Shown here: positions 53,566 to 63,077 of the stretch, piece after piece | Layout of the letters: the number at the start of each line of letters is the position of its first letter | Position numbering within the stretch: the stretch's first letter is position 1 | NCBI RefSeq assembly: GCF_017355205.1 | Contig: NZ_JADIJK010000027.1 | Span: forward strand, 1-64,000 | DNA length: 64,000 nucleotides | Source of the DNA: Bacillus sp. SD088 | GTDB taxonomy: Bacteria; Bacillota; Bacilli; Bacillales; Bacillaceae_C | Direction of reading: 5' to 3' | Program-made: the position numbers and the translations under genes | Notes under the pieces: model-generated | Seen by the model: only the letters and a program-made list of their open reading frames with translations | What the model was told of the DNA's origin: nothing | The model's database searches: none

Positions 53566-53949
53566 ATGTTGCAAATTGCGGGGATCGCCCTGATTACGAC
53601 ATTTCTAGTATTAGCGATTAAGGAGCAAAAGCCTGGGTTTGCTTTTTTGCTTATATTATTTACAGGAACAGGAGTATTTCTATTTCTTGTTGATCAAATT
53701 CAGAAGATCATTATGATGATTGATACGCTGGCAGCAAATGCTAATGTGAACTCTATGTATGTAAAGACAATTTTAAAAATAATTGGAATTGCCTATATTG
53801 CAGAATTCACGTCTCATATTAGCAAAGATGCGGGTCTAGGTTCTCTTGCAGCCAAGGTAGAATTAGCTGGGAAAATATTAATATTAGCGATGGCAGTGCC
53901 AATCTTAACAGTTCTAATTGAAACGATTCTTGCTCTAATGCCTGCCTAA
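53566..53949 (+). CDS. spoIIIAD: Stage III sporulation protein AD
   Basis: 127 residues, several hydrophobic helices starting LQIAGIALITTFLVLAIKEQKPGF and an internal TLAANANVNSMYVKTILKIIGIAYIAEF segment shared with the family. ATG 53566 is 12 bases after GGGGGAG (53547-53553). An in-frame ATT at 53560 has better spacing, so the true start could be two codons earlier. Confidence 0.93.
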   Translation: MLQIAGIALITTFLVLAIKEQKPGFAFLLILFTGTGVFLFLVDQIQKIIMMIDTLAANANVNSMYVKTILKIIGIAYIAEFTSHISKDAGLGSLAAKVELAGKILILAMAVPILTVLIETILALMPA

Positions 53950-53978
53950 AATGCATTTGTAGAACGGAGTGGAAATAG

Positions 53979-55166
53979 ATGAAATTCCGCCATTGGATGA
54001 TTCTTTTGTTCTTTATACTTATGTTCATGGAACCCGGACAAGTTAATGCTCAAGAGGAACAACCTATAGAAGATGAAAAAGAGAGTACGTTAGATCGTTA
54101 TATGGAAGATTTAGGACTTGAGGAATTAAATCAATATTGGGACACAGTTGTTGAAAATTATGGGAATTATTTACCCGAAAGTAAACGAGGGACCCTGATC
54201 GACTTTGTCAAAGGAGACGGGACCTCCTCTATGCAAGCCTGGATGAATGGAATTATTGCGTTCATCGTTCAAGAAATATCACTGAATTTAAAGCTTTTAG
54301 GCACCTTAATGCTTTTGACAATTTTCAGTGTGTTTTTGCAATCTCTTCATAACGCATTTGAACAAGGTGCTGTTAGTAAGGTTGCCTATTCAATTATTTT
54401 TATGGTCCTTATTATTATCGCGCTCAATAGTTTTCGGGTTGCAAGTGAATATGCAATTGAAGCGATTGACCAAATGAGTCAATTTATTTTGGCGTTATTA
54501 CCACTTTTACTAGCCTTAATTGCCTCATCTGGAGGAGTTACTTCCTCAGGTTTTTATCATCCGATCCTTGTGTTTTTAATAAATATTAGTAGTTTGTTGA
54601 TTAAAAACGGCGTTTTACCCCTATTATTTCTTTCTACATTGTTAAGCATCGCCAATGCTTTGAATGGCGAGATCAAGGTCTCTCAATTAGCTGGTTTGCT
54701 AAAGAAAGCGAGTGTTGGCCTGTTAGGAGCTTTTATTACGATTCTCCTCGGTGTGATGTCATTGCGTGGAGCTGTTTCTGCTGTTGCAGATGGGGTTGCG
54801 ATTAAGACAGCTAAGTTTGTAACAGGAAATTTTGTTCCAGTTGTTGGGAAGATGTTTACTGATGCAGCTGATACGGTACTATCGGCTTCCGTTTTATTGA
54901 AGAATACCATTGGGATTGCAGGGGTCATCATTCTTCTTTTAATCGCCGCTTTTCCGGCTATAAAAATATTGATCATATCCTTTATTTACAAACTATCAGC
55001 AGCTTTATTACAGCCGCTTGGAGATGGCCCAGTAATTTCTTGTTTAAATGCTGTAAGCAACAGCATGATTTATGTGTTTGCCTCATTAGCCATTGTTTCT
55101 TTCATGTTTTTTATTAGTATGACGATTATTATTACATCTGGCAATATTACGATGATGGTTCGATAA
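53979..55166 (+). CDS. spoIIIAE: Stage III sporulation protein AE
   Basis: 395 residues. A signal-like N-terminus (HWMILLFFILMFMEPGQVNA) is followed by an acidic extracytoplasmic segment and about eight membrane helices. The largest membrane component of the SpoIIIA complex. The ribosome binding site is GGAGTGG before ATG. Confidence 0.94.
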   Translation: MKFRHWMILLFFILMFMEPGQVNAQEEQPIEDEKESTLDRYMEDLGLEELNQYWDTVVENYGNYLPESKRGTLIDFVKGDGTSSMQAWMNGIIAFIVQEISLNLKLLGTLMLLTIFSVFLQSLHNAFEQGAVSKVAYSIIFMVLIIIALNSFRVASEYAIEAIDQMSQFILALLPLLLALIASSGGVTSSGFYHPILVFLINISSLLIKNGVLPLLFLSTLLSIANALNGEIKVSQLAGLLKKASVGLLGAFITILLGVMSLRGAVSAVADGVAIKTAKFVTGNFVPVVGKMFTDAADTVLSASVLLKNTIGIAGVIILLLIAAFPAIKILIISFIYKLSAALLQPLGDGPVISCLNAVSNSMIYVFASLAIVSFMFFISMTIIITSGNITMMVR

Positions 55167-55178
55167 GGAGGAGAGGAT

Positions 55179-55799
55179 ATGGAATTTATAAAGGATTGGA
55201 TTCTGAATATTATTATCTTCCTTCTTCTAGCAATGATTATCGACATGCTTTTGCCAGCGAATAATATGCGGAAATACGTAAAGCTTGTGACAGGTTTGTT
55301 GCTTATTTCCATCATTATCACACCTTTATTTCAATTATTATCAAGTGATTATGAACAAGTGTTGACCTCTTTTACAAAAAAGATAGAAGCAAGTGAACAA
55401 TCTACAGGAAATTTGCTAGAAAAGAAAAAAATAGAGATACAAGCCTCACAAGATGCATATACATTAGATCAGATGGCTGTCCAAATGAAAAAGGAAGTGG
55501 AAAAGGAGTTGATGGATCATTATCAGGTCGTAATTAACCACATACAAATCTCTGCCGATGCCAATATGGATCAACCAGAAGAACAGATCAATCAGGTGGT
55601 GGTTCATATCGACCCTTCCGAAAATGAAATAGCGATTGTAGAACCAGTTAATATCAATACAAAAGAAGAAAAGCCGAAGGAAAGCAATCAGCCAAACAGT
55701 GAAATCAAAGCCTTACTGTCTAATCGATGGGAAATTCCTGAAGATGTCATTGAAATTGTTTCGGGGGAGGAACCAGGAAAAGATGGCGAATCAAAATAA
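55179..55799 (+). CDS. spoIIIAF: Stage III sporulation protein AF
   Basis: 206 residues: two N-terminal membrane helices (WILNIIIFLLLAMIIDMLLP and LVTGLLLISIIITPLFQLL), then an extracytoplasmic ring-building-type domain (KEVEKELMDHYQVVINHIQI...), rich in Glu/Gln/Asn near the end. The ribosome binding site is AAGGAGGAG. It overlaps spoIIIAG by 17 bases. Confidence 0.93.
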   Translation: MEFIKDWILNIIIFLLLAMIIDMLLPANNMRKYVKLVTGLLLISIIITPLFQLLSSDYEQVLTSFTKKIEASEQSTGNLLEKKKIEIQASQDAYTLDQMAVQMKKEVEKELMDHYQVVINHIQISADANMDQPEEQINQVVVHIDPSENEIAIVEPVNINTKEEKPKESNQPNSEIKALLSNRWEIPEDVIEIVSGEEPGKDGESK

Positions 55800-56445
55800 T
55801 CCTTTTCAATGGATAAAAGAAAAATTAGAAAACCTTAAACAAAAGCCTCCCGGAAAAAATGGCGGTAAAACAACCTATCTTCTCATCTTACTTGCATTAG
55901 GAGCTTTATTTATGATCATGGGTAGTCTATGGAAAAGTGATGTAGAGGAACATCCAGCAGCCGTACTAGATAAAGAATATGATGAAAGCTCTGAGGCATT
56001 TGGTTCGAAGCAATCAGAATCAAATGATGGGATGAAATTATTTGAAGATCAGTATGAACAGCAGTTAAAGGAGGCTTTGGAATCAATTGTAGGTGTTCAA
56101 AGTGCTACCGTTATTGTCACTGTCTCTGGAACAGAAAAAAAAGTATACGAGAAAGATACTGTCTTAAGAAATCAGACAACCCAAGAAGGCGACACAAACG
56201 GGGGGACAAGGCAAGTTGAAGATCAGTCAAAGGAAGAGCAGATTGTTATCATCCAAAATGGAGATAAAGAAACGCCTCTCACCTCAGAGACGAGAAAGCC
56301 AGATATTCAAGGTGTTTTGGTTGTGGCGGAGGGAGCAGATAATATGCAAGTGAAAAAGTGGATTAGAGAGGCTGTAACCAAGTCTTTAAATGTACCTGTT
56401 CATAAAGTGGCCGTTATTCCAAAAAAATCTAAGGGGGAATCTTAA
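55783..56445 (+). CDS. spoIIIAG: Stage III sporulation protein AG
   Basis: 220 residues: a cytosolic basic start, one membrane helix (TYLLILLALGALFMIMGSLW), then a ring-forming domain (LKEALESIVGVQSATVIVTVSG... and QGVLVVAEGADNMQVKKWIREAV) related to YscJ/FliF folds. The start is ATG 55783 after GGGGGAGG. It forms the ring in the intermembrane space. Confidence 0.93.
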   Translation: MANQNNPFQWIKEKLENLKQKPPGKNGGKTTYLLILLALGALFMIMGSLWKSDVEEHPAAVLDKEYDESSEAFGSKQSESNDGMKLFEDQYEQQLKEALESIVGVQSATVIVTVSGTEKKVYEKDTVLRNQTTQEGDTNGGTRQVEDQSKEEQIVIIQNGDKETPLTSETRKPDIQGVLVVAEGADNMQVKKWIREAVTKSLNVPVHKVAVIPKKSKGES

Positions 56446-56978
56446 TGCTCTTGAAAAAGCAAACGGTTTGGCTATTAACAATGTTAAGTCTTGTGGTCGT
56501 ATTATCGGTCTATTATGTTCTACAGAACCCAACATCTAATGATTTGGCGACAAGTGGGGAAGAGGAAGCAGAAAGTGCCAGTAACCAAATGAGCGATAAG
56601 GATATAGACATCATGACTCAAGCAGCGGGTGATGAAATCTATGAAGCCATGCGCATGGATTTGCAAGATAAGCGTAGTGAAGAAAAGCTAAACTTGCAAA
56701 GCCAATTAGGGGAGAAAGAATTAACAGCAGATGAAAAAAATAAATTGTATGATGAAATGGAAAAAATTGATGAAATGGCAACAAAAGAAAATATTATTGA
56801 AACAAGTATAATAGGTTTGGGATATAGTGATGCACTAGTGGAAATAGAAGATCATACAGTCAATATTATGGTGAAAGCAGAAGAACATTCAGCAGCAGAT
56901 GCTGTGAGTATCCTTAAAGTTGTAAAAGATGAAATCAGTACGAATTATGTGCCGAATATCGAATTTGACACGAAATAA
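56445..56978 (+). CDS. spoIIIAH: Stage III sporulation protein AH
   Basis: 177 residues: a single membrane anchor (VWLLTMLSLVVVLSVYYVL), a charged helical stretch, and a C-terminal YscJ-like domain (LGYSDALVEIEDHTVNIMVKAEEHS) that docks with SpoIIQ from the forespore. The start overlaps the spoIIIAG stop (TAATG). Confidence 0.94.
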   Translation: MLLKKQTVWLLTMLSLVVVLSVYYVLQNPTSNDLATSGEEEAESASNQMSDKDIDIMTQAAGDEIYEAMRMDLQDKRSEEKLNLQSQLGEKELTADEKNKLYDEMEKIDEMATKENIIETSIIGLGYSDALVEIEDHTVNIMVKAEEHSAADAVSILKVVKDEISTNYVPNIEFDTK

Positions 56979-56983
56979 ACTGA

Positions 56984-57023
56984 GGACGGAGGGGGGATTC
57001 CCATCCGTCCCATTTCTTTTTTT
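56984..57023 (+). terminator. Terminator of the spoIIIA operon
   Basis: GGACGGA / TCCGTCC (56984-56990 and 57004-57010), with GGG/CCC inside, then TTTCTTTTTTT. Confidence 0.8.
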
Positions 57024-57025
57024 CA

Positions 57026-57396
57026 GAGGATGTTCAAAAGGATCAAAGGCTAAATTCGCGACATCCTGTCGCAACTCCTTTGTGACCTGTGTCCTGCAGG
57101 CCTCGGTAAAAATGACACTGCGAGATAAAGGGTCTTCGACTAATTACCGACACGTCCTGTGTCGAACGTCGAAGTCACCACATCCTGTGGAAGCTCGCTT
57201 GGCTTGCATTTCCGCTCCTTGGAAAAGAAAACTACTTTTCCTTCGTGCGATGCGGATTCGAGGAAGTTTTCCTTGTGCTCGTATATCAAGGAAAGGAACT
57301 TCTACTAGCACCGCCCACGTCCTGTGGGCAACGTAGAAGTCAGCGTTTTTATCCGACTTGGTCCTCTTTATCCTCCTTTTTGAACACGCACTTTCA
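57026..57396. repeat. R4 repeat, copy 3 (371 bp)
   Basis: Starts TGTTCAAAAGGATC and ends CCTCCTTTTTGAACACGC. It shares long interior blocks with copy 2 (GATAAAGGGTCTTCGA, ATGCGGATTCGAGGAAG, TCAAGGAAAGGAACTTC). The palindromes are CCGACACGTCCTGTGTCG near 57146 and GCCCACGTCCTGTGGGC near 57313. Open frames here are chance readings of the repeat. It fills most of the 513-base gap before accB; 57397-57491 is AT-rich with the accB ribosome binding site. Confidence 0.83.
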
Positions 57397-57491
57397 TGTT
57401 TTTTTTAATAATAGAGAAGGAAGGATTGAATTTTTATGAGGTATTATATTATGATATTAGCAGCTACTCATAAATTTTAAGGAGTGTCATT

Positions 57492-57983
57492 ATGTTAAAA
57501 ATAGAAGAAATTCGCGAGATTATCAAATTAATTGATCAATCCTCTATAGAAGAATTTGTGTATAAGCATGAAGGATCTAAAGTGGAATTGAAAAAACGAT
57601 CGAACGTACAATCAATTCAAGCACCACCTACTAATCCATTGCCTGTAGCGGCCACTCAACCATCTACCCCTGCACAAGCACCGGATGTAACAGTTCAACA
57701 AAATAGTGAGCAAGAAAAGTCTTCAGAAGCTCTTTCAGATCAATATCATCAAATTGTTTCTCCAATGGTTGGAACTTTCTATACGGCATCATCCCCTGAT
57801 ACTCCTGCTTATGTTGAAGTAGGTTCTATAGTCCATGAGGATTCAGTTGTTTGTATCGTAGAAGCAATGAAGTTATTTAATGAAATTGAAGCTGAAGTTG
57901 AAGGTGAAATTGTCGAGATTCTTGTCAAGGATGGTCAATTGGTTGAATATGGTCAACCATTATTCTTGGTTAAGCAAAAGTAA
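57492..57983 (+). CDS. accB: Biotin carboxyl carrier protein of acetyl-CoA carboxylase
   Basis: 163 residues. An N-terminal helical segment, a Pro/Ala/Gln-rich linker (~40-80) and the C-terminal biotinyl domain with the biotinylation site EAMKLFNE. It carries CO2 between AccC and the carboxyltransferase in fatty acid synthesis. The ribosome binding site is AAGGAGTG. accC follows after 12 bases. Confidence 0.96.
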   Translation: MLKIEEIREIIKLIDQSSIEEFVYKHEGSKVELKKRSNVQSIQAPPTNPLPVAATQPSTPAQAPDVTVQQNSEQEKSSEALSDQYHQIVSPMVGTFYTASSPDTPAYVEVGSIVHEDSVVCIVEAMKLFNEIEAEVEGEIVEILVKDGQLVEYGQPLFLVKQK

Positions 57984-57995
57984 GGAGTATGGGCT

Positions 57996-59351
57996 ATGAT
58001 AAAGAAAATATTAATCGCTAATAGAGGCGAGATCGCGGTAAGAATTATTCGAGCTTGTAAGGAAATGGACATTGAGACAGTAGCTGTGTATTCTGAGGCA
58101 GACCAAGAGGCACTTCATGTTCAACTTGCTGATGAGGCCTATTGTATAGGACCCAATGCCTCTAAAGATAGTTATTTAAATACATTAAATGTTGTCGGGG
58201 TTGCAAAATTAACTGGCTGTGATGCCATTCATCCAGGATATGGATTTTTAGCTGAAAATGCAGATTTTGCAGAATTATGCCGTGTCTGCAATATCATCTT
58301 TATAGGACCTAGTCCTGATGCGATCTCTAAAATGGGTACAAAAGATGTAGCTAGAGAAACAATGAAAGAAGCAGGTGTCCCGATTGTTCCGGGCTCTCGC
58401 GGTATTATTGAAAAAATTGAGGATGGCGTTGAACTAGCGAATGAAATGGGCTATCCGGTGATTATTAAAGCAACCGCCGGTGGAGGCGGGAAAGGGATTC
58501 GAGTAGCCCGCACAGAAGATGAATTGATCAAGGGAATTAAAATTACAAGACAAGAAGCTGAAACAGCTTTTGGCGATCCAGGAGTATATTTAGAAAAGTA
58601 TATAGAGGATTTTCGTCATGTGGAAATTCAAGTTTTGGCAGATCAGTTTGGCAATGTAATTCATCTGGGTGAAAGAGATTGTTCCATCCAACGGAGGCTG
58701 CAAAAATTACTAGAGGAAACACCTTCTCCGGCTATTGATCCCGAGACAAGGGAGCAAATGGGACAGGCTGCTGTTCAGGCCGCCAAAGCGGTAGAGTACA
58801 CAGGAGCAGGTACGATTGAATTTATTTATGACCGAGGAAGTCAGGAATTTTATTTCATGGAGATGAATACAAGAATCCAAGTAGAGCATCCTGTTACAGA
58901 AATGGTAACAGGGATCGACTTAATTAAAGAGCAAATTCGTGTTGCTGCAGGAGAAAAACTTTATGTAAAACAGGAAGATGTTGAATTTCGTGGCTGGTCC
59001 ATAGAATGCAGAATTAATGCAGAAAATCCAGAAAAGAACTTTATGCCTTCCGCAGGACGGATTGAAATGTATTTGCCTCCAGGAGGACCAGGGGTAAGAG
59101 TGGATTCAGGTGTATATCCAGGCTATACAATCCCACCATACTATGATTCAATGGTAGCAAAGGTAATTTCTTATGGGAAAACTCGTGAAGAAGCAATTGC
59201 CAAAATGAAACGTGCTTTAGGAGAATTTGTGATTGAAGGAATTCAAACAACCATCCCATTTCATTTAAATTTATTGGAGAATGAAACATTTGTACAAGGG
59301 GACTTTAATACGAAGTTTCTAGAGATCCACGATGTAATGGGCCAAAAATAA
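57996..59351 (+). CDS. accC: Biotin carboxylase subunit of acetyl-CoA carboxylase
   Basis: 451 residues, ATP-grasp enzyme. [18 protein letters not shown] starts the N-domain, the Gly-rich ATP lid is [13 protein letters not shown], and the catalytic segment contains [20 protein letters not shown]. The ribosome binding site is AAGGAGTATG. It is co-transcribed with accB and yqhY. Confidence 0.97.
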   Translation: MIKKILIANRGEIAVRIIRACKEMDIETVAVYSEADQEALHVQLADEAYCIGPNASKDSYLNTLNVVGVAKLTGCDAIHPGYGFLAENADFAELCRVCNIIFIGPSPDAISKMGTKDVARETMKEAGVPIVPGSRGIIEKIEDGVELANEMGYPVIIKATAGGGGKGIRVARTEDELIKGIKITRQEAETAFGDPGVYLEKYIEDFRHVEIQVLADQFGNVIHLGERDCSIQRRLQKLLEETPSPAIDPETREQMGQAAVQAAKAVEYTGAGTIEFIYDRGSQEFYFMEMNTRIQVEHPVTEMVTGIDLIKEQIRVAAGEKLYVKQEDVEFRGWSIECRINAENPEKNFMPSAGRIEMYLPPGGPGVRVDSGVYPGYTIPPYYDSMVAKVISYGKTREEAIAKMKRALGEFVIEGIQTTIPFHLNLLENETFVQGDFNTKFLEIHDVMGQK

Positions 59352-59366
59352 TTGGGGGTGCAAAGC

Positions 59367-59780
59367 ATGGAAGAAGCAATGAATATGTTGGAAATGATTC
59401 AAGATGATGAACAAAGTCATGGTAAAATCGAGATCGCTCCAGAAGTAATTGAGGTAATCGCGGGGATTGCCGCTGCTGAAGTAGATGGAATTGCGCAAAT
59501 GCGAGGGAATTTTGCTAGTGGTGTTGTTGAAAAGCTAGGTAAGAAAAATCATGGAAAGGGCATTCGAGTCGAGTTATCAGATGATGGAATTAAAGTCGAT
59601 GTATTCTGTTTAATGGATTTTGGTGTATCAATTCCAACTGTAGCCCAAAAGGTACAAGATAATATTAAACAAACACTTTATAATATGACTGCCTTAGAAG
59701 CAAAAGAAGTCAATATTCATATTGTGGGCGTTGCATTTGAGACACATAAATTAGAACATGAATTAGAGATTGAAGAATAA
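59367..59780 (+). CDS. yqhY: Asp23/Gls24 family protein YqhY
   Basis: 137 residues with the family core GKIEIAPEVIEVIAGIAAAEVDGI and VKVDVFCLMDFGVSIPTVAQKVQDNI. In B. subtilis it is clustered with accBC and affects acetyl-CoA carboxylase activity. The start is ATG 59367 after GGGGGTG; a TTG at 59352 directly after the accC stop is in frame but overlaps the ribosome binding site. The acidic tail is normal. Confidence 0.92.
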   Translation: MEEAMNMLEMIQDDEQSHGKIEIAPEVIEVIAGIAAAEVDGIAQMRGNFASGVVEKLGKKNHGKGIRVELSDDGIKVDVFCLMDFGVSIPTVAQKVQDNIKQTLYNMTALEAKEVNIHIVGVAFETHKLEHELEIEE

Positions 59781-59784
59781 GGCA

Positions 59785-59935
59785 CTCAAAACGCGAGGAA
59801 CTTAGATATTAAGGAAGAACAGCTAAGTTCGCGACGTACTAATGCAGGCTAAGCTACGACATTCTATCGCTTCGCCTGCTCTAAGTATGGGCTGTACATC
59901 GCAATACCGTTTTGACCCGCCTCCTGTGCGGGCCT
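59785..59935. repeat. Repeat-like G/C-rich segment between yqhY and nusB
   Basis: Contains GCGACGTACTAATGCAGGC, CGACATTCTATCG and GTTTTGACCCGCCTCCTG, related to the 9420-9545 segment (inverted) and to the palindromic core of R3/R4. No gene seen. Confidence 0.45.
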
Positions 59936-59955
59936 AAAGGAGATTATCATACTAC

Positions 59956-60342
59956 ATGAAAAGAAGAACTGCACGTGAAAAGGCATTACAAGCTTTGTTT
60001 CAAATGAATATAAGTGGAATAGAAGCAGAAGAAGCAATCGAGAATGTATTAGAAGACGAAAAGAAGGATCCTTTTTTACAGCAATTGGTGGAAGGAACTA
60101 TTCAACATTTACCGGAAATTGATGCTGAAATCCAAAAACATTTGGAAAACTGGACGCTGGATCGTCTCGCTAAAGTCGACATCACCATATTAAGGATAGG
60201 TATGTATGAATTATTATTTCATGATGACATACCTGAGAATGTGGCAATCAATGAAGCCATTGAAATCGCAAAAATATTTGGTGATGATAAATCAGGAAAA
60301 TTTATTAACGGGATCCTTTCAAAAGCCAAAAAAGAAAGTTGA
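59956..60342 (+). CDS. nusB: Transcription antitermination factor NusB
   Basis: 128 residues, all-helical RNA-binding protein of the rRNA antitermination complex. The N-terminal [15 protein letters not shown] (boxA-binding Arg-rich start) and C-terminal [32 protein letters not shown] blocks are characteristic. The ribosome binding site AAAGGAG lies about 12 bases upstream, next to the end of a repeat. Confidence 0.96.
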   Translation: MKRRTAREKALQALFQMNISGIEAEEAIENVLEDEKKDPFLQQLVEGTIQHLPEIDAEIQKHLENWTLDRLAKVDITILRIGMYELLFHDDIPENVAINEAIEIAKIFGDDKSGKFINGILSKAKKES

Positions 60343-60490
60343 TTTATATTCCTTCAACAGGAAGTATAGCTAGTGTCTATCATTATGGAAAGTTCTTGCA
60401 AATGACATCTTTAAATATAGCGAGTTCTACCATCGGTGGAGGGCTAGCAGACAGGTTGTACCGAGATAAATCCATGCAAGGGGGAAGAGG

Positions 60491-61357
60491 ATGACTGCCA
60501 AATTAATTGATGGAAAGAAAATAGCACAAGCAACTCGCGAAAAGCTTGCAGAAGAAGTAAAAGAGCTGACAGCGGCGGGAATGAAGCCCGGGCTTGCGGT
60601 AATCTTAGTGGGTGATAACCAAGCTTCACGGACGTATGTCACATCCAAGCAAAAAAGTTGCAAAGCGATCGGAATGGAATCAATTTTAATTGAGCTGCCA
60701 ACTAATGTATCCGAAAATGAATTATTGCAGCATATTGTAGAACTAAATAATCGTAGCGACATCCATGGAATTTTGGTACAGTTACCATTACCTGACCATA
60801 TCTCCGAGATAAAGGTAATAGAATCCATTTCTCCTGAAAAAGATGTGGATGGATTTCACCCGATTAATATAGGGAAAATGATGACAGGACAAGATACATT
60901 TTTTCCTTGTACACCATTTGGCATTATCGAAATGTTGAGGTATGAGAAAATCACGATCGCTGGAAAAAATGCTGTTATTGTTGGTCGGAGTAATATTGTT
61001 GGAAAGCCAATGGGACAGTTATTGTTAAACGAAAATGCTACAGTTACTTATACGCATTCAAAAACAACCGATTTGGCTTCACACACTAAAGAGGCAGATA
61101 TAGTCGTCGCCGCTATTGGTAAAGCAAACATGATTACATCTGAATATGTGAAGGATGGCGCTATTGTTATTGACGTAGGAATGAATCGTGATGAAAACGG
61201 GAAGTTATGTGGAGATGTTGACTTTACAGATGTTTCCAACAAAGCGGGATATATTACTCCTGTCCCAGGTGGTGTCGGCCCTATGACGATTACAATGTTA
61301 TTATATAACACTGTGAAGTCGGCTAAAAATAAATTAAATCATCGCAATCATGGATAA
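60491..61357 (+). CDS. folD: Methylenetetrahydrofolate dehydrogenase / cyclohydrolase
   Basis: 288 residues, bifunctional NADP-dependent enzyme of one-carbon metabolism. The catalytic Tyr/Lys segment is [12 protein letters not shown], the family signature is [14 protein letters not shown], and the Rossmann motif is [17 protein letters not shown]. The C-terminus has [15 protein letters not shown]. The ribosome binding site GGGGGAAGAGG is directly upstream. It is linked to yqgN through folate pools. Confidence 0.97.
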   Translation: MTAKLIDGKKIAQATREKLAEEVKELTAAGMKPGLAVILVGDNQASRTYVTSKQKSCKAIGMESILIELPTNVSENELLQHIVELNNRSDIHGILVQLPLPDHISEIKVIESISPEKDVDGFHPINIGKMMTGQDTFFPCTPFGIIEMLRYEKITIAGKNAVIVGRSNIVGKPMGQLLLNENATVTYTHSKTTDLASHTKEADIVVAAIGKANMITSEYVKDGAIVIDVGMNRDENGKLCGDVDFTDVSNKAGYITPVPGGVGPMTITMLLYNTVKSAKNKLNHRNHG

Positions 61358-61387
61358 AAACGAGTACAATAGAATAAAGAATATGAG

Positions 61388-61426
61388 AAAAAGCTGTCAT
61401 CCAGATTATTGGAATGCAGCTTTTTC
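61388..61426 (+). terminator. Terminator after folD
   Basis: AAAAAGCTG / CAGCTTTTT (61388-61396 and 61417-61425) with CATCC/GGAATG partial pairing inside. Confidence 0.78.
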
Positions 61427-61498
61427 TGTGAAAGAAAACCATTGTTATTTAGACCTCAAAGTAGGTCCTTGCGTTTTTACTAATTAGAAGGTGAAGAA

Positions 61499-62869
61499 AT
61501 GAAGAATCCATCATACTTATCTGTCCAGGCCTTAACCAAGTACATAAAAAGAAAATTTGATGCAGACCCTCATTTAATGAATATTTTTGTAAAAGGTGAA
61601 ATTTCGAATTTTAAAAAACATACGAGTGGCCATTTATATTTTACGTTAAAAGATGATCAAGCAAGAATTATGGCTGTTATGTTCTCGAGGTCGGCTGCAA
61701 AAATGAAATTTAATCCAGAAAACGGCCTGCATGTGTTAATAAAAGGAAATATTTCGGTATATGAACAATCGGGTCAATACCAAATTTATGTGCAAGAGAT
61801 GTTGCCAGACGGGATTGGAGAGCTATTTCTTGCTTATGAGCAATTGAAAGAAAAGTTAGAAAAGGAGGGCCTGTTCCAGGCTTCTCATAAAAAGTCGATT
61901 CCAGTTTATCCGCAAAAGATCGGGATCATTACTTCTCCTACTGGCGCAGCTGTCCGAGATATTATAACAACCATCAAAAGACGTTATCCTATGGGCGAAA
62001 TCCTCTTACTTCCTGTTCTTGTGCAAGGAACGCAAGCAGGAAAATCAATCGTTGAAGCGGTTCAGCTTGCTAACAATCGTCAGGATATTGATGTGCTTAT
62101 CGTAGGAAGAGGGGGGGGGTCAATCGAAGATCTGTGGGCATTTAATGAAGAAGCCGTTGTAAGGGCTGTTTTTCAATCTACGATTCCAATTATTTCGGCG
62201 ATTGGTCATGAGACAGATTTCACGATTACAGATTTTGTTGCAGACTTACGAGCACCTACCCCTACCGGCGCGGCCGAGCTGGTTGTTCCTCATGTAGAGG
62301 AATTAATGGAACGCTTATTAAATTTGCAAAAACGATTGAATCGAGGAATGGTTGAAACGATTCGTCTAAAGCAAACTCAATTAAACTATTTGCGCCAATC
62401 GTATATTTATCGCCACCCTCATAAAATTTATGAGCAAAAATGGGAGACTGTGGATCGTTGGAGTGAAAGGTTGCACGCAGCGCAAGAACGTTTATTACAT
62501 CAGAAGATGGAATGCTTCCGCAAGTTAGATCAAGCTTTGGCGACACGTCATCCTGCTACAAAGATCGAATTACATAAGGAAAAATTACGTTATCTTCACG
62601 AGCGGTTAAATAGGCAGATTCAGTATGTTTTTGACAAGAAGAATCACGATTTTTTGAACAAAGTTTCTAAATTAGATGCTCTAAGTCCTTTGAATATTTT
62701 ACAGAGAGGCTTTAGTGTTACGTATAATGAAAAAGGCGAGTTAATTAAAAGTACGGAAGCTGCAAGGACCGGTGAAAAAATAATTGTTAGAGTGATGGAT
62801 GGACACTATTATTGCACGGTCGATTATGCGGAGAAAGGTGAAAGAAATGAAAGAAAAAATGACATTTGA
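61499..62869 (+). CDS. xseA: Exodeoxyribonuclease VII large subunit
   Basis: 456 residues; degrades single-stranded DNA with XseB. An N-terminal OB fold (KGEISNFKKHTSGHLYFTLKDDQARI) and a catalytic core with VGRGGGSIEDLWAFNEE and GHETDFTITDFVADLRAPTPTGAAE precede a long coiled-coil C-terminus. The ribosome binding site is AAGGTGAAG. xseB starts 23 bases before its end. Confidence 0.96.
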   Translation: MKNPSYLSVQALTKYIKRKFDADPHLMNIFVKGEISNFKKHTSGHLYFTLKDDQARIMAVMFSRSAAKMKFNPENGLHVLIKGNISVYEQSGQYQIYVQEMLPDGIGELFLAYEQLKEKLEKEGLFQASHKKSIPVYPQKIGIITSPTGAAVRDIITTIKRRYPMGEILLLPVLVQGTQAGKSIVEAVQLANNRQDIDVLIVGRGGGSIEDLWAFNEEAVVRAVFQSTIPIISAIGHETDFTITDFVADLRAPTPTGAAELVVPHVEELMERLLNLQKRLNRGMVETIRLKQTQLNYLRQSYIYRHPHKIYEQKWETVDRWSERLHAAQERLLHQKMECFRKLDQALATRHPATKIELHKEKLRYLHERLNRQIQYVFDKKNHDFLNKVSKLDALSPLNILQRGFSVTYNEKGELIKSTEAARTGEKIIVRVMDGHYYCTVDYAEKGERNERKNDI

Positions 62870-63077
62870 ACAAGCGATAAATGAGCTTGAAAAAATTGTT
62901 GGGCGCTTAGAATCAGGTGATATCCCACTAGAAGAGGCCTTGACCATCTATCAAAAAGGCATGGAGTATTCTAAATTTTGTCATGACCGCCTAAAGAATG
63001 CAGAAGAGCAATTAACAAAAGTCTTAACAGATCAAGGAGAGGAGGCTTTTCATCTCCAAGAGGAGGAGCAAGAGTGA
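62847..63077 (+). CDS. xseB: Exodeoxyribonuclease VII small subunit
   Basis: 76 residues, helical hairpin that binds the XseA coiled coil: TFEQAINELEKIVGRLESGDIPLEEALTIYQKG is the family signature. The start is ATG 62847 after AAAGGTG; an ATG at 62799 in frame lies deep within xseA. It overlaps ispA by four bases. Confidence 0.95.
   Translation: MKEKMTFEQAINELEKIVGRLESGDIPLEEALTIYQKGMEYSKFCHDRLKNAEEQLTKVLTDQGEEAFHLQEEEQE

Noticed and set aside
56929-57439. Plus-strand open frames of 135 and 64 codons
   Set aside because: They read through the spoIIIA terminator and repeat R4; the translation is Cys/Arg/Ser-rich nonsense and similar readings are not kept in the other R4 copies.
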